Assembly: GCF_023283895.1 (NCBI RefSeq)
Contig: NZ_JAKILB010000008.1
Location: 62,001 to 126,000 of the forward strand
Direction of reading: 5' to 3'
From: Shewanella pneumatophori
GTDB lineage: Bacteria; Pseudomonadota; Gammaproteobacteria; Enterobacterales; Shewanellaceae
DNA: 64,000 bases
In this document: positions 1 to 8,779 of the stretch, piece after piece
Layout of the letters: each line of letters starts with the position of its first letter
How positions within the stretch are numbered: position 1 is the first letter of the stretch
The notes under the pieces: generated by a model
The model's database searches: none
Seen by the model: the letters and a program-made list of their open reading frames with translations, nothing else
What the model was told of the DNA's origin: nothing
Translations under genes and position numbers: made by a program

Positions 1-165
1 AGCATTGTCTGTACTGAACGATTTAGATTACTGTTAGCATCAATTAGCACTAGTACTGACAACTATGCTGAAACAGGGTTTATCTTGAAGCCCTACTATC
101 ATCAGTCAGCCGCATTAACAACGTAAGTAAGTGTTGATTCATTTTTGATAAAAGCACGTACTGAT

Positions 166-313
166 TAACACTATGACGACTAGCACTTATGAGCTGCACT
201 TATGAGCAGCACTTGTGGTTAGTACTTGTAGCGATGTTTTTCAGGTAGTTAGTGCTTACGATTAGTACTTGTGAACAGTACCTCTGAGTAGCACTTTTGA
301 TTAGTACTGGACA
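166..313. repeat. Degenerate 13-bp direct-repeat array upstream of the integrase
   Basis: Copies of a motif close to TAGYACTTRTGA begin at 181, 194, 207 and 220, and again at 250, 263, 276, 289 and 302. The step is 13 bp inside each block and 30 bp between blocks, and a weaker copy sits near 166. The spacing is read directly from the sequence. Arrays of short direct repeats beside an integrase gene can be arm-type integrase binding sites, but replication iterons or a decayed tandem repeat are also possible. No ORF covers the region. Confidence 0.6.
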
Positions 314-495
314 AATATACAGTTACAGCTATAGTAATAGATGTGTTTTTAACCAATAGCCCTATTTTAAGCAATATTGGTTATTAGCAATGAAGGAAAG
401 AAACTAAGTAAGATTGGTTAGCTTTTGCTGTGAGAAAGCGTGTTTAACAAGCGAGACAGGCAAACGCGACTGACAAGCGAGAAGTAGGAACTAAG

Positions 496-642
496 TTAAC
501 CTATAAAAAGCAGTTGGGGCAGAGTGGCGGCAACCACCCTACCCCGTACCGGCTACGATGACTATTAACCAGACCCAGCCGATGGATAAATTCTAACGAA
601 TTCCATTGGTAAGGGACAGATCTATTTAACGATCTGCAATCA
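496..642 (+). promoter_or_regulatory. Structured leader upstream of the integrase gene
   Basis: The transcript leader can fold several times. GGGGCAGAGTGG at 517-528 pairs at 10 of 12 positions with CCACCCTACCCC around a short CGGCAA loop. CGGCT/AGCCG brackets about 25 bases further on. CAGATC/GATCTG forms a perfect 6-bp stem around TATTTAAC immediately before the ribosome binding site. This could be an integrase expression-control element or excisionase/integrase binding sites. It does not match a riboswitch class I can name. Confidence 0.35.
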
Positions 643-654
643 ATGGAGGCCACT

Positions 655-1821
655 ATGGTTCATATTCGTATCCGCCCCAATGGGCGCATTCAGTTCGATC
701 TACATCTCTATGGCTGCCGTTTTCGTGAAGGCACCAAGCTCATGGCAACCCCTAAAAACCTCGCTAGTGCCAAAGCCACCCTCAAACAAATGAATGCTGA
801 AATTGATTTAGGCAGTTTTCAATATCGCGATTATTTTCCGAAAAGTAAGAAAGTCACCAAGTTTGAGAAGCTACAACGAAATAAATATCCCGACCGCCAA
901 TATCCATTTTTTGATACGTTTTCTAATCAATGGTTTGAACGACAAAAAGCCAAATGGAAGAACAGTTATCGTGATACGGTGCGCAATACCTTAGATAAAT
1001 ACTTAATCCCGCAGTTTGGCAATACTTTGGTCAACGAAGTCACTCTAGCGCAAGTTGATTTTTTCCGTCAGGGATTAATGGAAGGAGAGAAAAAGGATGG
1101 TTCACGACTGTTATCGAATAGGCGCATCAATAACATTCTGTGGCCGTTAGTGGCGATAGTCAGCCTTGCAGCAGAAGAGTGTAAGTTTGATTATTCATTA
1201 AGACGCTATCGCTGTCTCAAAGAAGAAAAAGCTGAATCCCACCCGATGACAATTGATGAGGTGCGCCAATTTTTAGCGAACGTGCCAAAACAATGGAAGG
1301 ATTACTTTATCGTCCGCTTTTGGACAGGGATGAGAAGCTGTGAAGTGCATGGATTAGAATGGCAGCATATTGATTTTGACCATCGGCTCATCCGGATTAG
1401 ACAGAACTGGGTCAATGGCGAAACATGTGATGTGAAAACACCGAAATCGCGCCGTGAGCTTAAAATGTGTGATTCCGTATTTGAGGCATTTAAACGGGTA
1501 AAAGAGGCAAATCGACCAGATTCTAACTTTGTGTTTATCGGACCTTCTGGAACGCCATTAGAAACCCACTTTGTGAGTAGAAAACTCTGGTATCCGACAC
1601 TTAAAAAAGCAGGGTTAAGACTACGCCGACCTTATGAAACACGCCATACAGCTGCAGTTCTGCATATAGCAGCACATGAGAATCCACTATATGTTTCGCA
1701 AATGCTAGGCCACAGTGATACAAGACTGCTGTTTGATGTGTATGCGCCATATGTGGCTAATGCGTCTAGAACAGATGGTAATGCTTTTGATTCGTTGATG
1801 AGGGAACAAGGCTTAACGTAA
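655..1821 (+). CDS. Tyrosine-recombinase integrase of a genomic island or prophage
   Basis: Site-specific recombinase, 388 aa from the ATG at 655. That start is preferred over the ATG at 643 because GGAGG at 645-649 lies 5 bases before it. The N-terminus (about residues 1-60) resembles the AP2-like arm-DNA-binding domain of phage integrases, followed by a SAM-like core-binding domain (about 85-185) and the catalytic domain. Visible catalytic residues are Arg227 in TGMRSCEVHG, Arg330-His331 in the YETRHT box, His353 in LGHSDT and the nucleophile Tyr363 in DVYAPYV. The first residue of the usual H-x-x-R box is Tyr. It stands alone at the window edge next to a repeat array, so it probably marks the end of an integrated element whose partner site is outside the window. 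Confidence 0.9.
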   Translation: MVHIRIRPNGRIQFDLHLYGCRFREGTKLMATPKNLASAKATLKQMNAEIDLGSFQYRDYFPKSKKVTKFEKLQRNKYPDRQYPFFDTFSNQWFERQKAKWKNSYRDTVRNTLDKYLIPQFGNTLVNEVTLAQVDFFRQGLMEGEKKDGSRLLSNRRINNILWPLVAIVSLAAEECKFDYSLRRYRCLKEEKAESHPMTIDEVRQFLANVPKQWKDYFIVRFWTGMRSCEVHGLEWQHIDFDHRLIRIRQNWVNGETCDVKTPKSRRELKMCDSVFEAFKRVKEANRPDSNFVFIGPSGTPLETHFVSRKLWYPTLKKAGLRLRRPYETRHTAAVLHIAAHENPLYVSQMLGHSDTRLLFDVYAPYVANASRTDGNAFDSLMREQGLT

Positions 1822-1981
1822 TATTCAAAATAAAAACCAAGGAAGGTTTATTATATATAATGTTTTATCGCATCTTGCTTAAGTTAAGAACCTGCACAGA
1901 GACTGACTTTACCCCATAAAATAATTACTTTAATATGCCGCCTTTCATAATAGATACTCAATAAAACAGCGATTCTAATTA

Positions 1982-3694
1982 ATGCTTACTGACATAGAAA
2001 TTTCTCATAATGCTCAACTTAAACCAATTACTGAAATTGCCGAAAATCTCGGTCTATTACCAACCGAATTGGTCACTCATGGAGAAGCCAAAGCCAAAGT
2101 AAATCTATCCATATTAGAACGCCTAAAAGACTCCCCTAAAGGCAAGATGGTCATCGTAACAGCTGTCACACCTACACCTTATGGAGAGGGAAAAACAGTC
2201 ACAAGCATAGGACTTACACAAGGGTTACAAAAATTAGGATTTAAAGCCTGTGCCTGTTTAAGACAACCAAGCATGGGACCAATCTTTGGAATCAAAGGTG
2301 GCGCAGCTGGCGGTGGATATGCTCAAGTTGTACCAATGGAAGAGCTTAACTTCCATCTGACCGGTGATATTCACGCTGTTAGTAGTGCACATAACCTCGC
2401 GGCGGCGGCTATCGATGCCAGACTGCACCACGAACAAAGATTAGGAGAAAAAGAGTTTAAGAGGCAGTCAGAACTTAAACCACTGCATATCGACCCACAA
2501 AAAGTACTATGGAAACGCGTAGTAGACCATAATGACAGAAGCTTGAGGGAAATAACTGTCGGGCAAGGGGATATAAATGGTCCTCAGCATAGCTCAAGTT
2601 TTGATATTACAGCAGCTTCCGAATTGATGGCTATTCTTGCACTAAGTAAAAACCTCCAAGATATGCGTAAAAGAATTGGAAAGGTACATTTAGCGCTGGA
2701 TAAATTCGGCTCTCCTATTACCGCAGAGATGCTAGGCGTTGCTGGTGCTATGACTGCAATTATGGCAGAAGCAATTAAGCCGACCTTAATGCAAACCCTT
2801 TCTGGTGCGCCTTGTTTCATTCATGCTGGACCTTTCGCAAATATTGCACATGGGAACTCATCAATCATTGCAGACAACATAGCTTTAGGATTAGCAGATA
2901 TTGTAGTGACTGAAGGTGGTTTTGGTTCAGATATGGGATTTGAAAAGTACTGTAACATTAAAGTCCCTCAAGCCGGGAAGGTTCCAGACGCAGCAGTACT
3001 AGTAGTGACCTTAAAGGCACTGAAAGCAAATGGAGTGTTAGTGAATGATAGCGAAACTAAAAGCGTTGAACATCAGGCTCTTGAAAGTGGATATGAAAAC
3101 CTTCGTTGGCATATCTTAAATATAATACAATATGGTATCCCAGTGGTCGTTGCGATCAATAAATTTGCAACAGACAATGATGATGAGATTGAATGGTTAA
3201 AATCAAAGTCTTTACAAGATGGGGCTTTTGCGTGTGAAGTAAGCGAAGCATTTGCAAAGGGTGACCAAGGTGCAGAACAGTTAGCTAAAGAAGTAATTAA
3301 GGCTACTAAAGAGCAGAATAAGTTTAAAACACTTTATGATAATGAAATGGGTCTTGAAGCAAAGCTGTCCACATTAGTAGAGTTAGGTTACGGGGCATCT
3401 GGGGTAGAGCTTTCTGAAACTGCAAAAAAACAGCTAAATGAAATCAAGCTATTAGCTTATGACCATTTACCGATTTGCATGGCTAAAACGCCACTATCGA
3501 TTAGTCATAACCCAGAGTTAAAAGGCGCACCAAAAAACTTTATTATTCCAATAAAAGAATTTAGATTAAATGCTGGAGCTGGATTCATTACAGCAATAGC
3601 AGGTAATGTGATGACTATGCCTGGTTTAGGTGTGAAGCCTGCATACCTTAATATTGACGTAAATGAAGAAGGTCATATTGTGGGGGTAAGTTAA
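1982..3694 (+). CDS. fhs: Formate-tetrahydrofolate ligase
   Basis: ATP-dependent ligation of formate to tetrahydrofolate, giving 10-formyl-THF for purine and formyl-Met synthesis; cytoplasmic. The 570-aa protein is full length for the family and is recognisable throughout. The P-loop is [10 protein letters not shown] (residues 63-72), followed by the [11 protein letters not shown] segment and the [13 protein letters not shown] substrate region near residue 285. There is no good Shine-Dalgarno sequence before the ATG at 1982. Its neighbours are an integrase upstream and IS481 remnants downstream, so it sits in an accessory-looking segment rather than a folate operon. It may be cargo, or a core gene beside which elements inserted. 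Confidence 0.95.
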   Translation: MLTDIEISHNAQLKPITEIAENLGLLPTELVTHGEAKAKVNLSILERLKDSPKGKMVIVTAVTPTPYGEGKTVTSIGLTQGLQKLGFKACACLRQPSMGPIFGIKGGAAGGGYAQVVPMEELNFHLTGDIHAVSSAHNLAAAAIDARLHHEQRLGEKEFKRQSELKPLHIDPQKVLWKRVVDHNDRSLREITVGQGDINGPQHSSSFDITAASELMAILALSKNLQDMRKRIGKVHLALDKFGSPITAEMLGVAGAMTAIMAEAIKPTLMQTLSGAPCFIHAGPFANIAHGNSSIIADNIALGLADIVVTEGGFGSDMGFEKYCNIKVPQAGKVPDAAVLVVTLKALKANGVLVNDSETKSVEHQALESGYENLRWHILNIIQYGIPVVVAINKFATDNDDEIEWLKSKSLQDGAFACEVSEAFAKGDQGAEQLAKEVIKATKEQNKFKTLYDNEMGLEAKLSTLVELGYGASGVELSETAKKQLNEIKLLAYDHLPICMAKTPLSISHNPELKGAPKNFIIPIKEFRLNAGAGFITAIAGNVMTMPGLGVKPAYLNIDVNEEGHIVGVS

Positions 3695-3836
3695 ATCGCC
3701 ACCTAGGTGAGATTAATCAATCCGCAATTTTAGATTATGCTCCTAATTAGAACTGACATATCAAGTTGATTTCTTAAGAGTTACCTATCTTGACTGGAGC
3801 AATGCAATTTTCAATCAAAATAAAAAGGTAACTCTC

Positions 3837-4003
3837 GTGTTGAATACTAATAATCCTATAATTAAACACAAAGCAGGTTTATTTAATTCAGCCGTAAAAT
3901 TCGGTAATACAACTAAAACTTCTACCGTTATAGTCTTGCATCAAGAGATATATTTTACCATTATTGGGAAGTTTTAAGGACGGTAGAATACACAAGTAAA
4001 TAA
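3837..4003 (+). pseudogene. N-terminal remnant of an IS481-type transposase
   Basis: Starting with GTG-TTG at 3837, the translation begins LNTNNPIIKHKAGLF, followed by a GNTTKTS stretch. After a frameshift near 3937 it continues SRDIFYHYWEV up to the stop at 4001. This resembles the helix-turn-helix start of IS481-family transposases (NTNxPVIKHKxGLLNLAEELGNVSKAC...SRDTFYRY, from memory). Only about 55 codons remain and no catalytic core follows, so it is a decayed fragment. It is unrelated in register to the second remnant downstream. Confidence 0.6.
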
Positions 4004-4189
4004 AAATGTGTTTTCTGCCTCGATATTGCAAATGATATTATCGATAACGAGATTGGTTTGAGCCAATGCATTCTGAATCCTCATTTATGTGACTCATACA
4101 CATCCTTTCTGTATATTTGCGTATTATGAATGATGAAATTCAACAACATGTTTATGTAAATCGAGCTATTTAAGAGACGAAGGGGGCAG

Positions 4190-4971
4190 GTCAAATTTGC
4201 TAAAGTGCAGTATTTATAGGGCATGATGGCGACGCTATCAAGGGGTTAATAAGGATGGATTCGTCAGCCAACGTCCTCACTCGCGACCAAACCTAAAAGT
4301 GCGGACAAAGTAGAAGCTTTACTCATGGAATTGCGTGTAACAATATACCTAGGTGCTTGGAGACTTCAAAGTGAAATACCTAGGCTTCATGACATATCAT
4401 TAACCTTTGCTACAGTCCAAAAAAATTCTTAAAAAAACACCAAATCAAGCCAATTCAAAAATTCAGACGAAAGTGGATTTCATTAATTACGAATGTCCTT
4501 TCCTTAGGTATAGACTTCTAATACCTTAGATTTCATTGATGATGTTATTGAAGATATGCCACTTCCAATACAACGCTTCCTGAACGAGCGGGGGGGAGTT
4601 TTTTTTGCCGGAAAGTACAGAAAAAGATGATGGTATTAAGTATCAAATTTCACTTAAATAAACCGCTTATCCAGATTTAAATGGTAAAGTTGAACCTTGT
4701 CAAAAACGGATAAAACCGAGTTTTACGCAACTGTAGATGTCAATTCAGATGATTTGGATAACCAGCTCTCTGAGTGGAGGCATTATTACAACTGGGATCG
4801 ACCTCATAGTGCCCTCAAAGCCAAAACGTCAATGGAGAAGTATTGTACATAGAAAATGAAACGCCATTCTCTGATGAGGTAATGAGTGGCTATGATATTA
4901 AAAACGAAAGGCTTCAGGACGCAAATTACAAGCAGGATTTAGAGATCGTCAGATTAGAACGATCTCTATGA
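4190..4971 (+). pseudogene. Decayed IS481-family transposase (integrase-core type)
   Basis: Pieces in different frames line up in the order of an IS481-family DDE transposase. They are WRRYQGVNKDGF and RPHSRPN (N-terminal HTH), KVEALLMELRVTIYLGAWRL, then PRLHDISLTFATV, IQRFLNERGG (near an active-site Asp region), DLNGKVE near 4675-4700, KTDKTEFYATVDVN, EWRHYYNWDRPHSALKAKT and the C-terminal ETPFSDEVMSGYD...RLERSL ending at the TGA at 4969. At least four frameshifts or stops and internal loss separate them. A 9-bp inverted repeat at 4941-4949/4959-4967 lies within the last codons. It ends only 65 bp from the last gene of the polysaccharide locus. Confidence 0.75.
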
Positions 4972-5036
4972 ATCACACAAATTGCCTTGGTACGGCTATT
5001 CTATCCTTATCTAGCTCAATGGGACCGATAGAGCCC

Positions 5037-5585
5037 CTATTTTACAGCATCACCGCTGCCACTGCCAGTGACAGTCATCATGATGTACTTAAAGTAATCT
5101 TTAATGGATAGACTATCAATCATCTGCTTATCAGTTTTTGCTAATAAAGCTGGTGTAGACATATCAATGTTTTGAACTTGAGCTAAACCTGTTACACCAG
5201 GTAAAACATCGTAAACACCTAAAGCATCACGCTCTTTAATTAATTCTTCTTGGTTAAATAAGTTTGGGCGTGGACCAACCAAGCTCATTTCACCTTTAAT
5301 CACATTAATTAGTTGCGGTAATTCATCAATCTTAGTTTTGCGCAAAAAATTACCTAGTTTAGTAATTGAAGAATTACTAGCTAAATGGCTTGCAACTGAT
5401 TTTGTTTCAACAGACATAGTCCGGAACTTAATAAGTTTAAAAGCCTTCTTATTCTTTCCCACGCGAGTCTGAACAAAAATTGGAGAACCTGTATCAAACA
5501 TGCCAATGACAGTAACAATGAGTAACACAGGCCATAGTAACAACAAGCCAACAAAGGCTGCTAAAAAATCAATGAGACGGATCAT
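5037..5585 (-). CDS. Undecaprenyl-phosphate sugar-1-phosphate transferase (priming enzyme)
   Basis: Bacterial sugar transferase of the small, PglC-like type (182 aa). It should move a sugar-1-phosphate, probably an N-acetylated amino sugar, onto undecaprenyl phosphate to start the repeat unit at the inner membrane. One N-terminal hydrophobic segment (about residues 7-28) precedes the conserved FKLIKFRTM motif, the KTKIDELPQLINVIKGEMS stretch and GPRP, which carry the catalytic Asp-Glu pair and phosphate-binding residues. It is the last gene of the minus-strand polysaccharide operon, 9 bp after the WbpV-like reductase. The large membrane-domain region of WbaP/WcaJ is absent. The substrate is inferred from the neighbour. 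Confidence 0.88.
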   Translation of the reverse strand: MIRLIDFLAAFVGLLLLWPVLLIVTVIGMFDTGSPIFVQTRVGKNKKAFKLIKFRTMSVETKSVASHLASNSSITKLGNFLRKTKIDELPQLINVIKGEMSLVGPRPNLFNQEELIKERDALGVYDVLPGVTGLAQVQNIDMSTPALLAKTDKQMIDSLSIKDYFKYIMMTVTGSGSGDAVK

Positions 5586-5594
5586 GTAAATACT

Positions 5595-6536
5595 CTATTT
5601 GTTTTTATTAATAAAAGCTTCTGCGGTTTCTTTAAAACCCTGTTCAAGCGTTTGTGGAGGAACCCAGCCTAACGTATCTTTAGTATGTGTGATATCAACC
5701 TCTAGAGATCCTAATAGCCTATTAACTACATCAGTCTTACCTGCTAACTTACCAACTAAGCGATAACACCATAAAGGTACAGGCAGTAATCTACTCGATT
5801 TTCCAAGCGCTTGTGACATATTCTTTACCATTGAGGCTGTAGATACATCATGATCATCAGAAACCAAAAATACCTGATTAGCAGCTTTTGGGTGGTCGAT
5901 ACAGGTAACAATTAGATCGACAAGGTTTTTTACTGAAACCAAGCTGCGTTTGTTATCAGTAATACAACCAAATGGTAACGGTAAACCTTTGGAGGTTAAT
6001 TTTAATAACGAAGCGAAATTAGCCTTAACCCCAGGACCATAAACCAATGTTGGTCGTATAATGACTACCTCTAAACCAGTTTCCTCAGCATATTGTAATA
6101 GTTGTACTTCTGCTTCTGATTTAGACTGCCCGTAGAATTCTTCTGGATTCCGAGTATCATTTGAGCAAAAAGGTTGACCAATCAAAGTTGATTCGCCATT
6201 CACTTTTATTGAGCTAATAAAGATAAAACGTTTAACACCTGCTTGAAATGCCTGACGAGCAAGATTCATGGTCCCTGCGGTATTTACTTCGCGATAGCTG
6301 CTTAAGGGGTCATCAGAAGCATCATTCATTACATGAACACGTGCTGCACAATGAACCACTGTTTTTATACCTATTAAAGCATCCGTATAAGACGCGCAGC
6401 TATCTATACTTGCTTGAAAAAATTCATAATTAGGATGGTTACTATTGTTCCTATCCATCAAGCGAACTTTTAAATGAGGATTTCCCTTCAAAAAATATGA
6501 GCCTAAGAATCCATTAGAACCTGTGATTAATATCAT
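5595..6536 (-). CDS. NAD-dependent sugar epimerase/reductase, WbpV-like
   Basis: Extended short-chain dehydrogenase of 313 aa. It has the Rossmann glycine motif GSNGFLG (residues 6-12), HCAARVHV, SSIKVNGE and the catalytic YGQSK (Tyr-x-x-x-Lys). The overall sequence resembles WbpV-type 4-keto reductases, which make UDP-QuiNAc from the 4-keto-6-deoxy intermediate produced by a WbpM-type 4,6-dehydratase. No WbpM-like gene is present in this window, so that step must be encoded elsewhere or the substrate differs. The start overlaps the stop of the upstream GT2 gene by 4 bp (ATGA), implying translational coupling. Placement next to the priming transferase suggests it makes the first sugar. Confidence 0.75.
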   Translation of the reverse strand: MILITGSNGFLGSYFLKGNPHLKVRLMDRNNSNHPNYEFFQASIDSCASYTDALIGIKTVVHCAARVHVMNDASDDPLSSYREVNTAGTMNLARQAFQAGVKRFIFISSIKVNGESTLIGQPFCSNDTRNPEEFYGQSKSEAEVQLLQYAEETGLEVVIIRPTLVYGPGVKANFASLLKLTSKGLPLPFGCITDNKRSLVSVKNLVDLIVTCIDHPKAANQVFLVSDDHDVSTASMVKNMSQALGKSSRLLPVPLWCYRLVGKLAGKTDVVNRLLGSLEVDITHTKDTLGWVPPQTLEQGFKETAEAFINKNK

Positions 6537-7273
6537 TTAAATATATACCCCAACATTTTGGACGGGTACTTAGATAAAACTGAGAACCAAGATGCAGAGA
6601 TTGAATTAGCTCGACATGCTTTTAAAATCTCTTGGTTTAAGAGTATATTTGAAGATAAACCTGAAGTACTAACTCCACCAACCCTCATCTTAACGGACTC
6701 TTGATTTATATATTTAAAACGACTATTGGCCAAATTAAACATACGAATTAACATTTCAAAGTCAGCAGCTATTTTATAGCTAGAGTCATACTCACCTACT
6801 TTTTCGTAACAAGCTCTTCGTGCATAGAAAGAGGGATGGGCGGGCATAAATCCACGAGAAAACATTTCCTTTTTAAAACTAGAAGAAGAGTAATGGCGCT
6901 TTTTCACTGAAAGATTAGTATCATAAAATCCAACATCCGCATACACGCCATCACAATCCATTATCTGTTCAGAAATGCATTGAATGACATTATTGTCAAA
7001 TAGAACATCATCAGAGTTTAAGATACCTATCACATCTCCTGTCGCTAACTTTATTCCTTTATTCATAGCATCATATAAGCCCTTATCGGGCTCACTTACA
7101 TGAACAGCCACAGAATCAGAGTAACGACTGATAATCGTATTGGTATTATCAGTAGAGTTACCATCGATAACTATATGTTCAATATTATGATAGGTTTGTT
7201 GAGCAATAGACTTTAGTGTATCTTCGATCGTCTTTTCTGAATTAAAGCATACTGTCACAATACTAATTTTCAC
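6533..7273 (-). CDS. Family 2 glycosyltransferase
   Basis: GT-A inverting glycosyltransferase of 246 aa. It begins MKISIVTVCFNSEKTIEDTL and carries VIDGNSTDNT, EPDKGLYDAMNKGI and the DxD-like LNSDD. This is the WcaA/WbbD-like class found in O-antigen loci, acting at the cytoplasmic face of the inner membrane. It lies directly before the WbpV-like gene and 46 bp after manC. Acceptor and donor cannot be read from the sequence. Position among the GDP-sugar genes makes GDP-L-fucose a possible donor, but this is a guess. Confidence 0.85.
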   Translation of the reverse strand: MKISIVTVCFNSEKTIEDTLKSIAQQTYHNIEHIVIDGNSTDNTNTIISRYSDSVAVHVSEPDKGLYDAMNKGIKLATGDVIGILNSDDVLFDNNVIQCISEQIMDCDGVYADVGFYDTNLSVKKRHYSSSSFKKEMFSRGFMPAHPSFYARRACYEKVGEYDSSYKIAADFEMLIRMFNLANSRFKYINQESVKMRVGGVSTSGLSSNILLNQEILKACRANSISASWFSVLSKYPSKMLGYIFK

Positions 7274-7319
7274 GAATTAACCACCATGTAGTTCAACAAC
7301 AATGTTACGTTTCCAACCA

Positions 7320-8744
7320 TCAATTTGAACGACCATATTTATCTTCAAACCTAACGATGTCATCTTCACCTAAATAACCACCAGTTTGAACTTCAATAAT
7401 TTCTAGATCGATTTTCCCTGGATTTTCCATACAGTGAGTGGCAGTAATTGGGATATAAGCTGCTTCATTTTCTGAATATAATCTACCTTCACCATTAATG
7501 GTAATTAGTGCAGTACCTTTAACGACGATCCAATGCTCCGCACGGTGGTGATGCATTTGAATCGATACTCTTTCCCCTGGCTTTACCGTGATGCGTTTAA
7601 CCTGAAAACGATCACCGGTATCGATTGAGTCGTACTTGCCCCACGGGCGATATACTTCACGAGCGAGCTTATGTTCCGTTCGCCCATCAGCCTTAATTTG
7701 ATTAACAATCTCCTTAACGTCTTGAACATTATCTTTATGTGCAACAAGTAAAGCATCTTTGGTATCGATAACAACTAAGTCATCTACCCCTAGTAGCGAA
7801 ACAAGTTTATAGCCTGAGTGAATATGGTTATTATTAGCCTGCTTAACTATTACATCACCATGAGTCACATTACCGCACTCATCTTTATCTGACACTTCCC
7901 ATAATGATGACCAAGAGCCTACATCGCTCCAACCAGCATCTAATGGGATCACTGAGATGCTGCCTGATTCATTATTTGATAATGGCTCCATCACGGCATA
8001 ATCTACCGATTCATCAGGGCAAGCAGCAAACGCTTCATTGTTGAGGCGAATAAAGTCAAAATCTAATTTCGGGTTTGCAATGGATGCTTGGCAAGCTGTT
8101 AGCATCTCTGGCTGGTACTTACTCAATAGCTCAAGGTAACGACTAGCTTTGACCATGAACATGCCACTGTTCCAGTAGTAATTACCACTAGCTACATAAG
8201 ATTCTGCGGTTGCCAAGTCAGGTTTTTCAACGAACTGTTGCACTGAGTAGCCTTGCGCTTGTTTGCTGCCCGCATGTATATAACCATACCCGGTTTCTGG
8301 TGCACTTGGTACGATACCAAATGTTGCAACACCACCATTTTCCGATACTTGTTTTGCTTCTGCGATAGCTTGGGTAAATGCTGCAGTATCTTGGATAACA
8401 TGGTCAGCGGCCAATATCAATAAATTAGCATTGTCATCGATTATTTGTGCTTGAATAGCTGCAAGGGCAATTGCTGGTGCAGTATTGCGTCCAAATGGCT
8501 CTAAAATAATGCCACTGTTATCCATACCTAAAGCACGAATTTGTTCTGCAGCAATGAAACGATGTTCTTCGTTACAAATTAACATTGGCGCGGCAGTTTT
8601 TACACCAGTTAAGCGCAACAACGTGTTTTGAAGCATGGTCTCTGTATCACTTACCAACGATAAAAACTGTTTTGGATACATACTACGCGATAATGGCCAC
8701 ATACGGGTGCCATTACCTCCAGCCATAATAACGGGAATAATCAT
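7320..8744 (-). CDS. manC: Mannose-1-phosphate guanylyltransferase / mannose-6-phosphate isomerase
   Basis: Bifunctional type II enzyme of 474 aa making GDP-mannose. The N-terminal nucleotidyltransferase domain starts with [17 protein letters not shown] (residues 4-20, pyrophosphorylase signature) and has FVEKPD and the YYWNSGMF stretch. The C-terminal cupin domain, from about residue 355, has the isomerase signature [20 protein letters not shown]. It is full length for the CpsB/RfbM/ManC family. It follows manB by 35 bp and supplies gmd and fcl upstream in the operon. Confidence 0.95.
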   Translation of the reverse strand: MIIPVIMAGGNGTRMWPLSRSMYPKQFLSLVSDTETMLQNTLLRLTGVKTAAPMLICNEEHRFIAAEQIRALGMDNSGIILEPFGRNTAPAIALAAIQAQIIDDNANLLILAADHVIQDTAAFTQAIAEAKQVSENGGVATFGIVPSAPETGYGYIHAGSKQAQGYSVQQFVEKPDLATAESYVASGNYYWNSGMFMVKASRYLELLSKYQPEMLTACQASIANPKLDFDFIRLNNEAFAACPDESVDYAVMEPLSNNESGSISVIPLDAGWSDVGSWSSLWEVSDKDECGNVTHGDVIVKQANNNHIHSGYKLVSLLGVDDLVVIDTKDALLVAHKDNVQDVKEIVNQIKADGRTEHKLAREVYRPWGKYDSIDTGDRFQVKRITVKPGERVSIQMHHHRAEHWIVVKGTALITINGEGRLYSENEAAYIPITATHCMENPGKIDLEIIEVQTGGYLGEDDIVRFEDKYGRSN

Positions 8745-8779
8745 TATAAAACCTTTTTAAATCAATTTGTATTTGAATA

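Noticed and set aside
166..313. CRISPR-like array
   Set aside because: Repeats are about 12-13 bp and adjoining, without unique spacers, and no cas genes are in the window.
517..600. GEMM (c-di-GMP) riboswitch before the integrase
   Set aside because: The final CCGATGG is similar, but the conserved GCAAA and ACGCAAAGCC-type core segments are missing.
4941..4967. 9-bp inverted repeat as a terminator for the polysaccharide operon
   Set aside because: It lies within the last codons of the decayed transposase and has no T-run on either strand.
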